A DNA stretch of 64,000 nucleotides from Euryarchaeota archaeon UBA463 (GTDB lineage Archaea; Thermoplasmatota; Poseidoniia; Poseidoniales; Thalassarchaeaceae). This document shows positions 8,537 to 17,291 of this stretch, one piece after another (within the stretch, counting starts at the first letter, position 1; each line of letters begins with the position of its first letter). The notes below the pieces were generated by a model, which was not told where the DNA came from, searched no databases, and saw only the letters and a program-made list of their open reading frames with translations. The position numbers and the translations under genes are program-made. The DNA lies in NCBI GenBank assembly GCA_002501805.1, contig DAOI01000008.1, positions 42,757 to 106,756 of the forward strand, read 5' to 3'.

Positions 8537-10714
8537 TCAACGGACGAAAGAGTATGTTCCTCCACGGGGAGAGAAAATTTCTCCACTGATACTCATAGAG
8601 GAAATTACTCCATCGACCTGTCCCTCGTTGATCCCCAGATCAGTAGCCCTGTTGTAAATCTCGTCAATGTCTGCAGTTCCTCCTCTCTCCATACAAATGC
8701 CTCTAATGATTTTCCTAACGTTCCTGTCGATATTCCTCTTTGAAGCGGAAACTCCAGAGTGAATCTCTGACTCATCCTCGATATTTGAGTCCTCTCTCCA
8801 ATGCTTGTAGACGGCCAAGGCCATCTTTGCATCGTTTTCATCTGCCGTGTGTTTTAGATGCATTCTGGCATGTGCTTCGGTAAGTCGGATTAGTGCTTCG
8901 ATAGCCCTAGCAGTAATCGGAATTGGCCTGTCCTTGTCCCCATCGCCCTCATACTCTCCTGGAGACCTGTCTAGCGCGGCAGTCTCATTCCTGACCTGAA
9001 CATAGTAATCTGAAATCATCAACTTTGCCTTGTCATTTAACTGCGGGAAGAACGTTCTCTTGGCGTATGCCACATATTTTCTAAGGAAATCCATAGTTAG
9101 GTGCTTGTTTCCATCTACTCCGATACCAAATACCTCTCCTTCCTCTGTCTCAGAGGGCTCAAAGGGCAGGTCCTGTAGGCTCATTTCACTTGGTGATGAG
9201 CTTCTTATGTCGAGTATGTGCGTTGCTATTTTAGTGTCAGTAGACTTTTCAGTATCATCTCTGATTAGCCATAGTAAGTCAAATCTTGATGCTAGTGGAT
9301 AAGGCAAGTCGGTCTCTTTGAATGAAGTCATGATTGATGTCCTTTCATTCCTATTTGAGAATCTCCCGTCTTTCGGATTTGCCGCTGCGAGGACCGCGCA
9401 CCTAGAGGGGAGGGTTGCTGTTATTCCTCCCTTTGCGACGAAAATCTTCTGTTGTTCCATCGCAGGGTGCATGGCGCTACGATCGTCTGGGGAGATTTTG
9501 TCAAACTCATCAATAGCTGCTAATCCTCTGTCTGAAAGAGGAAGAACCCCCGCCTCCAAGGCAAACCTGCCATCTCCGAAGGAGTCCCTGATTGCCGCCG
9601 CAGTTAAGCCGGCACCCGAAGTCCCTCCCCCAGAAGCAAACTTTCCCCTAGGAGAAATATTGGACATGTATCCGAGAAGCTGAGACTTAGCAACACCAGG
9701 GTCTCCCATCAGTAGAATATGGATGTCACCCCTTAGATACGTATCATCAGCGGTTTTCCTCCTTACTCCTCCAAACAGCTGTAGTGCTAGAGATCTTTTG
9801 ATTAGCTTGAGCTTGTCATTGGCGAATATTGACGGAGCTATAGATTTCTGCATGAGCGTCAATAATTCACCCGATGCGGCAATCTCTTCGATTTGCTCTC
9901 TTTCCTCATCATTTATCTTAATCTCAGTGAAAGGAACACTCTCGTGTCTGGAGCTAATCATTTGGTATACGATATCGAACATTGGGGTCTTCTTGTTTCT
10001 CTTTATCTCGGACCTCACTACAGGAATCACATTTGCAGTTATTCTTTGCCCGGGAAGGTGCTTGTTGACTAAGTCGCCTTCCAGCAGTACATTGGCCCGG
10101 GAAGGTTGTGCCCCACTAGGTACATTCTCAGGTAGCTCCTGAATCTCCAGCCATTGGTTGTTTATCATCCGAGAGCTATTCAATACTAGGTTGAATCTGG
10201 TCGAGTCGTTCCCTCTGATTGAACGTCCACATCCAGTGGCCTCAGGGCATCTCAACGGCTCAATCAATTCGCTTTCATTGGTCTGATCTATTTGTTGGGA
10301 GTTACCACAGGACTCACACTCGAAGACAGCAACATGTATCCTAGGCTTCAATTGGGACATTTTTGTTACTATCACGTCTAAGCTCCTCAATTTGTCTATA
10401 TCTCTTGATCCTATATCTCTGAGTGGGCTTAGGGTGTCTCTTGGAAGATCGGAAAGTATGACTCTTGCATCTAGATCTTCTCCCCTATCTCTACAAATTT
10501 CACTCAGTACCTTGTGTCCACTGGAGATTATACTACGGGGGTTGCTCAGGATATCCTCTGCGAAATCTGGATCGAATCCGGTTAACTCATGGAATGATAC
10601 CTCGACGATGTGACTAGTAGTTTGCTTTGAAAGAAGGAGTGTGATCTCATGCTCCTTGGCCTCTGAGAGAAAGGTCTTCCATCTGGCAGCTGAATCATGA
10701 GTAGCCATCGTCAT
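8537..10714 (-). CDS. mcm: minichromosome maintenance replicative helicase MCM
   Basis: The ATP-driven replicative helicase. The 725-aa product has an N-terminal OB/zinc region (CESCGN...LRCPEATGC, residues about 134-162). The AAA+ core carries Walker A GDPGVAKSQ near residue 336, Walker B LAAIDEFDK, sensor-type AAANPKDGRF, and the arginine-finger stretch ASRFDLLW. A C-terminal winged-helix segment ends GGTYSFVR. The start is ATG 10714; an ATG two codons later is also possible. A TATA-like TTATAGA (minus strand, about 10751-10757) is placed well for a short leader. It heads the cluster mcm-gatE-DUF4430-ECF-pth2. Confidence 0.98.
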   Translation of the reverse strand: MTMATHDSAARWKTFLSEAKEHEITLLLSKQTTSHIVEVSFHELTGFDPDFAEDILSNPRSIISSGHKVLSEICRDRGEDLDARVILSDLPRDTLSPLRDIGSRDIDKLRSLDVIVTKMSQLKPRIHVAVFECESCGNSQQIDQTNESELIEPLRCPEATGCGRSIRGNDSTRFNLVLNSSRMINNQWLEIQELPENVPSGAQPSRANVLLEGDLVNKHLPGQRITANVIPVVRSEIKRNKKTPMFDIVYQMISSRHESVPFTEIKINDEEREQIEEIAASGELLTLMQKSIAPSIFANDKLKLIKRSLALQLFGGVRRKTADDTYLRGDIHILLMGDPGVAKSQLLGYMSNISPRGKFASGGGTSGAGLTAAAIRDSFGDGRFALEAGVLPLSDRGLAAIDEFDKISPDDRSAMHPAMEQQKIFVAKGGITATLPSRCAVLAAANPKDGRFSNRNERTSIMTSFKETDLPYPLASRFDLLWLIRDDTEKSTDTKIATHILDIRSSSPSEMSLQDLPFEPSETEEGEVFGIGVDGNKHLTMDFLRKYVAYAKRTFFPQLNDKAKLMISDYYVQVRNETAALDRSPGEYEGDGDKDRPIPITARAIEALIRLTEAHARMHLKHTADENDAKMALAVYKHWREDSNIEDESEIHSGVSASKRNIDRNVRKIIRGICMERGGTADIDEIYNRATDLGINEGQVDGVISSMSISGEIFSPRGGTYSFVR

Positions 10715-10780
10715 CTTCTAACCTCCGGGCATATGAGACGGGAAGTCACGGTCTATAACCAAAATGTATGGTGATGTTGA

Positions 10781-10860
10781 CCCCCTTTGTTCCAGTGGAG
10801 ATTTTTTTCTTTTTTGAGGTGATTTTGAGGGATTTCGCTCTTCCACTGGAATGATGATGG
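10781..10860. repeat. pair of divergent ORB-like elements flanking a T-rich tract (candidate origin or Orc1/Cdc6 site)
   Basis: On the minus strand, 10781-10800 reads CTCCACTGGAACAAAGGGGG. On the plus strand, 10840-10860 contains CTTCCACTGGAATGATGATG. Both contain the near-palindromic TCCA-S-TGGA dyad, and the first has the A-rich then G-run tail of archaeal origin recognition boxes (core TCCASTGGAAAC-AA-GGGG, from memory). The two point outward and flank a T-rich tract (10802-10816) that could be an unwinding element. The location beside mcm is suggestive, but no orc1/cdc6 gene lies in the window, and the second element lacks the full G-run. Confidence 0.5.
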
Positions 10861-10923
10861 TTTTTTGCCGATTGTGAAAAGTTCCTTAGAGAAGTTGAAA
10901 TCATTGCTTGTGATACGAGATAC

Positions 10924-11352
10924 ATGGAGTACACGCGTTCGGGCAGTGATGTCCTTGTACGGCTCGACCCAGGAGAGGAGATTCATGCCTCACTGAAGGC
11001 ATTGGCGAATGACCTTGGATTTGACGCGGCTGCGATAACCAGTGGGATCGGGAGAACCCGTGACAACCAGTATGGCTACATGGATGGGGAGGGTGTTTAC
11101 CAAAGGAGGCCCTTGGACTCACCATCAGAGCTAGTGAGCTTGTCGGGTAATATCGCACGTACAGAAAATGGCGATCCTTTCACTCATATCCACTGTTGCT
11201 GGTCTGATGACGATAACAACGTTCATGCTGGTCATATGTTTCAATCGACAGTGCATGTTGTTGCAGAAATACATCTCAGAGTGATGGACAATGCGATTAT
11301 GACTCGATGCCCTCTTGATGATCTTGAGCTACTTGGCTTAGAGTTTGGCTGA
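10924..11352 (+). CDS. PPC (DUF296) domain DNA-binding-type protein
   Basis: The 142-aa product matches the single-domain PPC/DUF296 proteins of archaea and bacteria. It has an early segment (LDPGEEIHASLKAL), AITSGIGRTRDNQYGY, and the histidine cluster FTHIHCCWSDDDNNVHAGHMF near the middle, followed by VAEIHLRVMD. In plants the domain is fused to AT-hooks and binds DNA. Prokaryotic versions form trimers of unclear role, and the three histidines suggest a metal site. It is divergent from mcm across the ORB-like region, so a link with replication is possible but unproven. Confidence 0.85.
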   Translation: MEYTRSGSDVLVRLDPGEEIHASLKALANDLGFDAAAITSGIGRTRDNQYGYMDGEGVYQRRPLDSPSELVSLSGNIARTENGDPFTHIHCCWSDDDNNVHAGHMFQSTVHVVAEIHLRVMDNAIMTRCPLDDLELLGLEFG

Positions 11353-11370
11353 AAATATGGATCTGATGAA

Positions 11371-11970
11371 ATGAGGGTTTTGTTCGCTCATGGTTTCGAA
11401 GGGGGCCCATCAGGGTCCAAGCCCACGTACATGAGAGAAGTTCTTGGCTGGGAAGTTACCTCTCCAATAATGTCAGAGCTTGGCTGGGATATAGAAAGCC
11501 AGACCAAGGTCCTGCTCAGGTACATTGATGAGAATGATTTTGATTTGGTAATTGGTTCTTCTATGGGGGGTTTAGCGGCTGCCAATGCCTCATCGATGCG
11601 GAGTGATTCTGATTTTCGATTGCTCCTGATTGCTCCTGCGTTCGGCCTATCGGACAGTTGGGAGGGATTATCTGAAGACGAGCTTGCCAGCTGGAAGGGT
11701 TCTGATGTGAGGACTTACAGGGGGTTCGAACTGGAGATTGATCTTGATTGGAATTTCATGGAAGCCGCTAAGAGGATGTCGTGGCCTGAAGTGGCTCATC
11801 ATACCACTATTGTTCATGGTTCGAAAGACGATGTCGTCTCGTTATCTGTCTCGGAGACTGTCTCCAGTATCTCAGAAATAGTAGAGCTCGTGGTAATCGA
11901 TGATGGCCACAGGATGAAGAAGTGCCTTCCAAAATTAGAGGGCTTAGCATCTGATCTAATGTCCCGTTGA
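11371..11970 (+). CDS. small alpha/beta-hydrolase, UPF0227/YqiA-like esterase
   Basis: The 199-aa product has the compact esterase layout: VLFAHGFEGGPSGSKP (oxyanion region), the nucleophile elbow GSSMGG with catalytic serine near residue 65, the acid region VHGSKDDVV, and the late histidine in DDGHRM. This fits the YqiA/UPF0227 group of short-chain esterases; the substrate is unknown. It starts 18 bp after the PPC gene, probably in the same transcript. Its 3' end overlaps the convergent livF gene by 15 bp. Confidence 0.8.
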   Translation: MRVLFAHGFEGGPSGSKPTYMREVLGWEVTSPIMSELGWDIESQTKVLLRYIDENDFDLVIGSSMGGLAAANASSMRSDSDFRLLLIAPAFGLSDSWEGLSEDELASWKGSDVRTYRGFELEIDLDWNFMEAAKRMSWPEVAHHTTIVHGSKDDVVSLSVSETVSSISEIVELVVIDDGHRMKKCLPKLEGLASDLMSR

Positions 11971-12675
11971 GCCGAGGAAGTATTCTCCTATTTCTGGATC
12001 TGTGAGAATCTCCTTCGCAACTCCTGTATGAACTATCTTACCGTTGGATACGATGTATCCTCTATCTGATCTGGCCAGTGAGAGACGAGCGTTCTGCTCT
12101 ACAATGAGGACTGTTATTCCCTGTTCCCTTAGTGAGTCTATTCTTTCGATGATTTGCTGTTGATAGAGTGGTGAAAGCGCGGCGGTTGGCTCATCTAGGA
12201 GCAGGAACTTCGGGTCCGAGATCAGCGCTCTGGAGATAGCAAGCATTTGTCTCTCCCCTCCTGAGAGAGAGGCGGCTAAATCATGGACCCGGTTTCTTAG
12301 GTCTGGGAACATATCTAGTGCTCTTTCTATTCTCTCGCTCAATAGGGCACTTGAGAGGCTGTTGCCCCCCATCTGGAGGTTCTCCATAACAGAAAGCGAG
12401 GGGAAGACATTGTCCACTTGGGGGACGTATGCTATTCCTTGGTTGACTAATTGATCTGTTCTCCAACCAGATACCTCAGTACCGTTGTAAAAGACCTCCC
12501 CCGAGTAATATGTGGCAATTCCAAAAATCGTCTTTATCAGTGTTGATTTTCCACATCCGTTTGGACCAATGATGGTGACGAACTCCCCCTCCTCGACATA
12601 GAGATCAATTCCATAAAGAATCTGAACGGACCCGTACCCGCCTTCTAGGTTATTCACTTCCAGAACCCTGGTCAT
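11956..12675 (-). CDS. livF: branched-chain amino acid ABC transporter ATPase LivF
   Basis: Cytoplasmic ATPase of the Liv-type importer. It has Walker A GPNGCGKST, Q-loop VPQVDNVFPSLSV, signature LSGGERQ, Walker B FLLLDEPTAALSP and the switch histidine region LIVEQNARLSL, a typical LivF pattern. A longer frame exists from 12708, but the ATG at 12675 is preceded by SD GGAGGA on the minus strand and follows the livG stop by one base, so 12675 is chosen (239 aa). It is the last gene of the transporter operon. Confidence 0.93.
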   Translation of the reverse strand: MTRVLEVNNLEGGYGSVQILYGIDLYVEEGEFVTIIGPNGCGKSTLIKTIFGIATYYSGEVFYNGTEVSGWRTDQLVNQGIAYVPQVDNVFPSLSVMENLQMGGNSLSSALLSERIERALDMFPDLRNRVHDLAASLSGGERQMLAISRALISDPKFLLLDEPTAALSPLYQQQIIERIDSLREQGITVLIVEQNARLSLARSDRGYIVSNGKIVHTGVAKEILTDPEIGEYFLGSTGH

Positions 12676-12676
12676 T

Positions 12677-13468
12677 CTATTCCTCCTCCGTCTTTCCAGC
12701 AGCGCCAAGGTACGCCTCGATTACCTTTTGATTGGCTCTCACCTCATCTGGCGTTCCTTGCATGAGCACCTCTCCTTCGTTCATCACGACAATTCTGTCG
12801 ACTCCCTGTCTCAGTATGAAGTCCATATTGTGCTCGATGATAAGAATCGAGATTCCGGTTTCGTTTACGATATTTCTGAGATTGTTGAAAATCTTCATTG
12901 CTAGAGGCCCAGCTACCCCTGCTACTGGCTCATCTAGGAGTAGTAGCTTCGGACTCCCCATCATTGACCTCCCGATATCGACCAGCTTTGACTGCCCTCC
13001 TGACAACTCACTGGCTAGGTTATGTGCCATGTGAGGGACTTCTAATTGATCGAGTGCATGATATGCATCCATGAGCCTTTCTCGCTCGGATGGATTATTT
13101 CGGGACAAGATTGCTTTGAGGAATTCTTTTGCATTTGTTCCGAACTGCTTCCTAGGAGGAACCATTAGGTTCTCTATTACAGTCATCTCCCTCCAGAGGT
13201 TTGTGTGCTGGAATGTTCTTGTCATTCCTCTGTTCTGAATCTGATCTGGCCTAAGTTCAGAGATGTCCTCACCAAACATCTCAATCTTTCCGGACGTCTG
13301 TTCTAGTAGTCCGCTAATACAGTTGAATGTGGTCGACTTACCACATCCGTTTGGACCAATCAACCCAACGAATTCGCCTTCACCCACCTCAAAAGAGACG
13401 TCCTTTACTGCAATCAGCCCTCCGAACTCCTTCCGAAGACTCTGTACTTTCAGAACTGGTTCAGTCAC
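12677..13468 (-). CDS. livG: branched-chain amino acid ABC transporter ATPase LivG
   Basis: Second ATPase of the importer. Features are Walker A GPNGCGKST, the LivG-type insert after RTFQHTNLWREMTVIENLMV, signature LSGGQSK, Walker B LLLLDEPVAGVAGP, and LIIEHNMDF with the switch histidine. Two GTG starts are possible. GTG 13468 is preferred because SD GGAGGT lies about 6 nt upstream and the upstream permease stop (TAA 13470-13472) is just one base away. GTG 13477 lies inside the SD. Confidence 0.93.
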   Translation of the reverse strand: MTEPVLKVQSLRKEFGGLIAVKDVSFEVGEGEFVGLIGPNGCGKSTTFNCISGLLEQTSGKIEMFGEDISELRPDQIQNRGMTRTFQHTNLWREMTVIENLMVPPRKQFGTNAKEFLKAILSRNNPSERERLMDAYHALDQLEVPHMAHNLASELSGGQSKLVDIGRSMMGSPKLLLLDEPVAGVAGPLAMKIFNNLRNIVNETGISILIIEHNMDFILRQGVDRIVVMNEGEVLMQGTPDEVRANQKVIEAYLGAAGKTEEE

Positions 13469-13469
13469 T

Positions 13470-16400
13470 TTATTCACCTCCGTCTGGTCTAGTAGGTCTG
13501 ATCGGGACTTCTGGCAATAGGCCCTTGGAGTTGAACTTGAGTGAGAACAGCATCAGACACCCGATTAGCATGAGCTTGATGTAAACCATGTCCGCACTAA
13601 CTGCCCCTGCGAAGAACGACTCATTGATGGATCTCTCACCAAGAGCAAGTGCGGCGAAGAGGAATACTGCGGCTCCTGAAAAACCAATATCGAAAAGGCT
13701 CTCTAATCTGGTAATGTAACCTACAAGTGCCGCTATGGCGAAGATAGTGGCTACATCCCATTGATTTGTTATTATCCACTCGAATAGAGTGTCTATTCTG
13801 TCAGCGGTAACATGTAGAGGCAAGTCTGAAGAACCCTGAGCCGCTACCAAGACATTGAATACGAATTCCATCAGAACTATGATGAAGGCCCCGACAACCA
13901 TTCCCCTGTTATTGGATGTGCCTCCAATGATGAAGGCCGCCCATACCAAAAATGTAGAACGCGCAGGGGACATGAAGCTCGCATCGAAACCTGTGAGCTT
14001 CCAGGCCCAGAGTGCTCCAGCAAGTGCAGCTATTGCGGCTCCTAGAGCGAGGCTGGCAGCCTTGTGAGTCAAGATGTCGTGGCCATGGTGCTGGGCAACC
14101 TCCTCATCCTCTCTGATAGCCTTGAGTACTCTTCCCCAAGGCGATGAGAGTAGTCTGGAGAGTAGTGTCCATACGATAATCACTGAGGCCACGGATAATA
14201 GCATTAGCATCATCATGTAAGGAGCCGGTTCGCCTAGGTTCAGTAGCTCACCTATGTAGTGGGCTGGAGTGCTGTCTAGCAAAATGTCATCCCTGCAGAC
14301 GTCGGGACTAGCCCACTGTGTATCTGGGCCGGACTTCTCCGATCCACAGAACCACCAGTCCTCCAATGGTAGTGGATATCCTGATATCCCGATTGCAGAA
14401 GCAACCGGACCCGCTCTCAGAAGTGGTTCTCCAGCTAGGAGAACTCTTACAATCTCCCCAAGCGATATGGTCACTATGGCAAAGTAGTCTGTCCTCAATC
14501 TAGCAGTAGGATAGGCAAGTAGCCAACCGATGGCGGCGGATAGTAGCATAGCCACTATTGTGGCCTCCATGATACCCCAATCATATCCGAACACTCTTTC
14601 TGGAGCGGTTAGTATTGAGACTGTAATCGCCCCAATAGAGACGAAGAAAATGATTCCGAAGTTTACCATTCCGGTATACCCGGTATGTAAGTTTAGAGAA
14701 AAGGCCATCAAGATGAAGATAGAGAGTGTGAGTAGTACGTTCGATACCTGGAGGACTTTCTTGAACTCATAATTGTCCGATTCGGCTATTGGGAGCCAAA
14801 CTAGGAACATAACTAAGATCGTTATGAGTATGTAGAACGAAATCCAGGACCCCAATGGACTCTGTCTTCCGTACATCTTGAGATTTGTCTTACGACTCTC
14901 TGGAATTTTGAGTATCTTCATTACTGGTTCAAGGAATCTGAGTGATAAATCGATAGCGTGGGACTTCAACTCCCCTGGTTTGAAATAATTACTCAATCTC
15001 TCCCTTTGTCGTTTAACCATTCTTTCATGGTTCCTATCCAGCTCTGATAATTTTTGCCTAATATCAGATATTGGAGAGGGGGTTGAGTCGAAGATGGATT
15101 TCCATTTGGAGAATAGTGGGAATGATATTTTCTCATTCTCCTTGCCATTCATTATCCTGATTCCTTCATACGCAGAGAATGCCCATAGTAATACTAATGC
15201 TAGTGGCCAAATCAAATCTCCTGCGTCGACAATAAAGTTGACGAGATCAATCTCGAATCTCATTTGATTGAGCCAGGACTGTTGCATATCGGCCAGAGCG
15301 CCTGGAATCCATTGTTCGGCTTCGAAAGGCGTCATTCCACTGGGGGCGCTGGTCTGATCCAACAGATGGGTCTCCGTCAGAGGACTATCTTCCAGTATTA
15401 GCTCTCCATCGTTCCTCCCGGTCAGAATTGCTAGATTGGTTTCGGCGAACTCGTTTTCCTGGCAGGACTCAGCACAAGAGCCATCGGCAAAGGAGTTCCT
15501 TTCAACAAAATTGCTGAATCTGTGAAATACGTATGAGGCCAAGGCGATTACAGAGAATGTTTGCATCCTGTGTGTTCTGCCCCTCCACCAGTGATGCAAT
15601 CCGAAAATTCCAGTAGGGAGTAGTGCTAAGCCAGTGGCTATTTTGGCATCTGTTTCCGTATTGACCTCCTTCTTATTGCGAAGTCTGTCAATCTTCCACT
15701 TCTCGTATGCGTCTCCGATCCCTTCGGGCATTATCATTAGTATTGCGACTAGGAAAATATAGGGCATGACACCATCCAAGGCAGAGTAGTTAGAACGTCC
15801 GAGTGGTGACCCTATGCCAATCAGTACAGGAGATGAGAGTGCTCGTACGAAGCCTACGATGATAGAGCCCACGATGGCACCTGGAATGGATCCTATTGTC
15901 CCTAATACAATGATAGCGAATGACGGGAGGAGTAGGGTGAAAGCGGTCTCTGGACTGAATCTGAGTGTCATTGCGAATATCGCGCCACCCATTCCAGATA
16001 TTCCAGCAGACAGGAAAGCGCTCGAAAGGTGAACCCTCTCAACGTTGATTCCGCTACTGGCGGCAAGCTCTGGATTATCGGCAACCGCCCTCATCCTCCT
16101 GCCAAGTCTTGTCTTGTTGAGTAGGAGCATCAGGAGGAGCACCGATGAGAAAATTACGAATGGGACTGCTCCCTTGTAATATGCGTAGTTGGTGGTAGCT
16201 TGTGTTACGCAGTCTGCAGTGGTATCATAGAGTTCATATGCTGGTTTTGAAGCTTCAGTCACTATTCTGGATAATATAGGCTCGCCTGTTGTTTCGTCTA
16301 CACCCGTCTGCTCGCAGGTCCACTGAGTATAGGTCCTGCCCTCATCTATCGACCTGTCTCCGAGATTGAGTCTGAGCTTGGTAGTGGGTATCTCCCACCT

Positions 16401-17207
16401 CAGATTTGGCATCCTCCAGTCTCCCTCTGGCTCGAACATGTTTCTTCCAGAGCCAAATCTTAGGTAAGTGATGGCCCTCAGTATAAGGGCGACACCCAGA
16501 GAAGCGATCATCATGACCTGGGGGGTGGCCTTCGTTCTTCGAAATCCCCTGTAGACCAATCTGTCTATGATAACTCCAGCTAGGCCCGTAAGGACGAATG
16601 CAGCGATTAGTGTGAAGATTAGGACTGACCAAGTTAGAACACCGTCCTTAGTAGTGCTTAAGCTAGAAAGGGGGAAGAAGTAGTCACTCCAGATCATTAT
16701 CATTGAGAGATACATTCCGATCATGAATAATTCAGATTGGGCGAAGTTACCATACCTCTGGACCTTGTAAGTTAGAGTGAGTCCTATGGCAATTGCTAGA
16801 TACGTTGAGGACCAAGTCAGAGTGCCTGTAGCTACTGAAACTATATCCAGAGTGAAGGATGCTCCCTCTCCAAGTCCGATGAGAAGAATATCGAGAGTTA
16901 AGAAAGTGACCAGGATCATGAATAGCGGGGAAGTGAGTAAGGCTATGGTTCTGAAATTACTTGGAGTTACATCATCAAAAAATACCTTGACAATGATGAA
17001 TCCAGCTGTTAGAGACTCTACTACTTGGAAGAGCCATACCATATCATCAGGGATCCCCCCGCCAAGAATTGTGTCGACAATATTGAGTAAGCCTATCCCG
17101 TTTGAGGTTCCAAGCAAGTTGGCATCAACGAAAAGGATCGTTGCAATGAGTATCCTTCGTACTCCCCTAGGGAGATTCGAGTACTTGTGCCGAGCCTCAT
17201 GCAGCAT
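13470..17207 (-). CDS. livHM: fused LivH-LivM permease of a branched-chain amino acid-type ABC transporter
   Basis: A 1,245-aa membrane protein joining both permease subunits that are normally separate. The N-terminal third contains LivH: YGNFAQSELFMIG, and the ATPase-coupling loop LGRRMRAVADNPELAASSGI. The last third contains LivM: FSLNLHTGYTGMVNFG, YFAIVTISLGEIVRVL, and the coupling loop WGRVLKAIREDEEVAQHHG. Between them lie about 250-300 residues not found in either subunit. These include a TM2-like hairpin (LLPTGIFGLHHWWRGR), an extracytoplasmic Cys-containing loop (SCAESC) and a charged cytoplasmic stretch. An extra loop also interrupts the LivH part (SIDEGRTYTQWTCEQTG). The ATG start at 17207 is reasonable. 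Confidence 0.92.
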   Translation of the reverse strand: MLHEARHKYSNLPRGVRRILIATILFVDANLLGTSNGIGLLNIVDTILGGGIPDDMVWLFQVVESLTAGFIIVKVFFDDVTPSNFRTIALLTSPLFMILVTFLTLDILLIGLGEGASFTLDIVSVATGTLTWSSTYLAIAIGLTLTYKVQRYGNFAQSELFMIGMYLSMIMIWSDYFFPLSSLSTTKDGVLTWSVLIFTLIAAFVLTGLAGVIIDRLVYRGFRRTKATPQVMMIASLGVALILRAITYLRFGSGRNMFEPEGDWRMPNLRWEIPTTKLRLNLGDRSIDEGRTYTQWTCEQTGVDETTGEPILSRIVTEASKPAYELYDTTADCVTQATTNYAYYKGAVPFVIFSSVLLLMLLLNKTRLGRRMRAVADNPELAASSGINVERVHLSSAFLSAGISGMGGAIFAMTLRFSPETAFTLLLPSFAIIVLGTIGSIPGAIVGSIIVGFVRALSSPVLIGIGSPLGRSNYSALDGVMPYIFLVAILMIMPEGIGDAYEKWKIDRLRNKKEVNTETDAKIATGLALLPTGIFGLHHWWRGRTHRMQTFSVIALASYVFHRFSNFVERNSFADGSCAESCQENEFAETNLAILTGRNDGELILEDSPLTETHLLDQTSAPSGMTPFEAEQWIPGALADMQQSWLNQMRFEIDLVNFIVDAGDLIWPLALVLLWAFSAYEGIRIMNGKENEKISFPLFSKWKSIFDSTPSPISDIRQKLSELDRNHERMVKRQRERLSNYFKPGELKSHAIDLSLRFLEPVMKILKIPESRKTNLKMYGRQSPLGSWISFYILITILVMFLVWLPIAESDNYEFKKVLQVSNVLLTLSIFILMAFSLNLHTGYTGMVNFGIIFFVSIGAITVSILTAPERVFGYDWGIMEATIVAMLLSAAIGWLLAYPTARLRTDYFAIVTISLGEIVRVLLAGEPLLRAGPVASAIGISGYPLPLEDWWFCGSEKSGPDTQWASPDVCRDDILLDSTPAHYIGELLNLGEPAPYMMMLMLLSVASVIIVWTLLSRLLSSPWGRVLKAIREDEEVAQHHGHDILTHKAASLALGAAIAALAGALWAWKLTGFDASFMSPARSTFLVWAAFIIGGTSNNRGMVVGAFIIVLMEFVFNVLVAAQGSSDLPLHVTADRIDTLFEWIITNQWDVATIFAIAALVGYITRLESLFDIGFSGAAVFLFAALALGERSINESFFAGAVSADMVYIKLMLIGCLMLFSLKFNSKGLLPEVPIRPTRPDGGE

Positions 17208-17247
17208 CTACTACACGTACCTTCATCATTTGAATAAAATTGTTGGG

Positions 17248-17278
17248 GCAGTGCGGCGGGAAAACCCCGCCGCACTGC
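17248..17278 (-). promoter_or_regulatory. intercistronic hairpin between binding protein and permease genes
   Basis: A perfect 13-bp stem (17248-17260 with 17266-17278, sequence GCAGTGCGGCGGG) with a 5-nt loop sits 14 bp after the stop of the binding-protein gene and 41 bp before the permease start. In many ABC importer operons such a structure protects the upstream mRNA or partly stops transcription, so the binding protein is made in excess. That role is inferred here. Confidence 0.6.
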
Positions 17279-17291
17279 TTTACGTTACCAA

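Noticed and set aside
9030..10142. Several plus-strand frames of 90-139 codons opposite mcm
   Set aside because: Antisense shadows of a well-supported helicase gene; Ser/Leu-rich with no family pattern.
10505..10530. Another CTCCAGTGGA-like dyad (minus strand) resembling an ORB
   Set aside because: It lies inside the mcm coding sequence (codons for SSGHK) and lacks the G-run; most likely chance.
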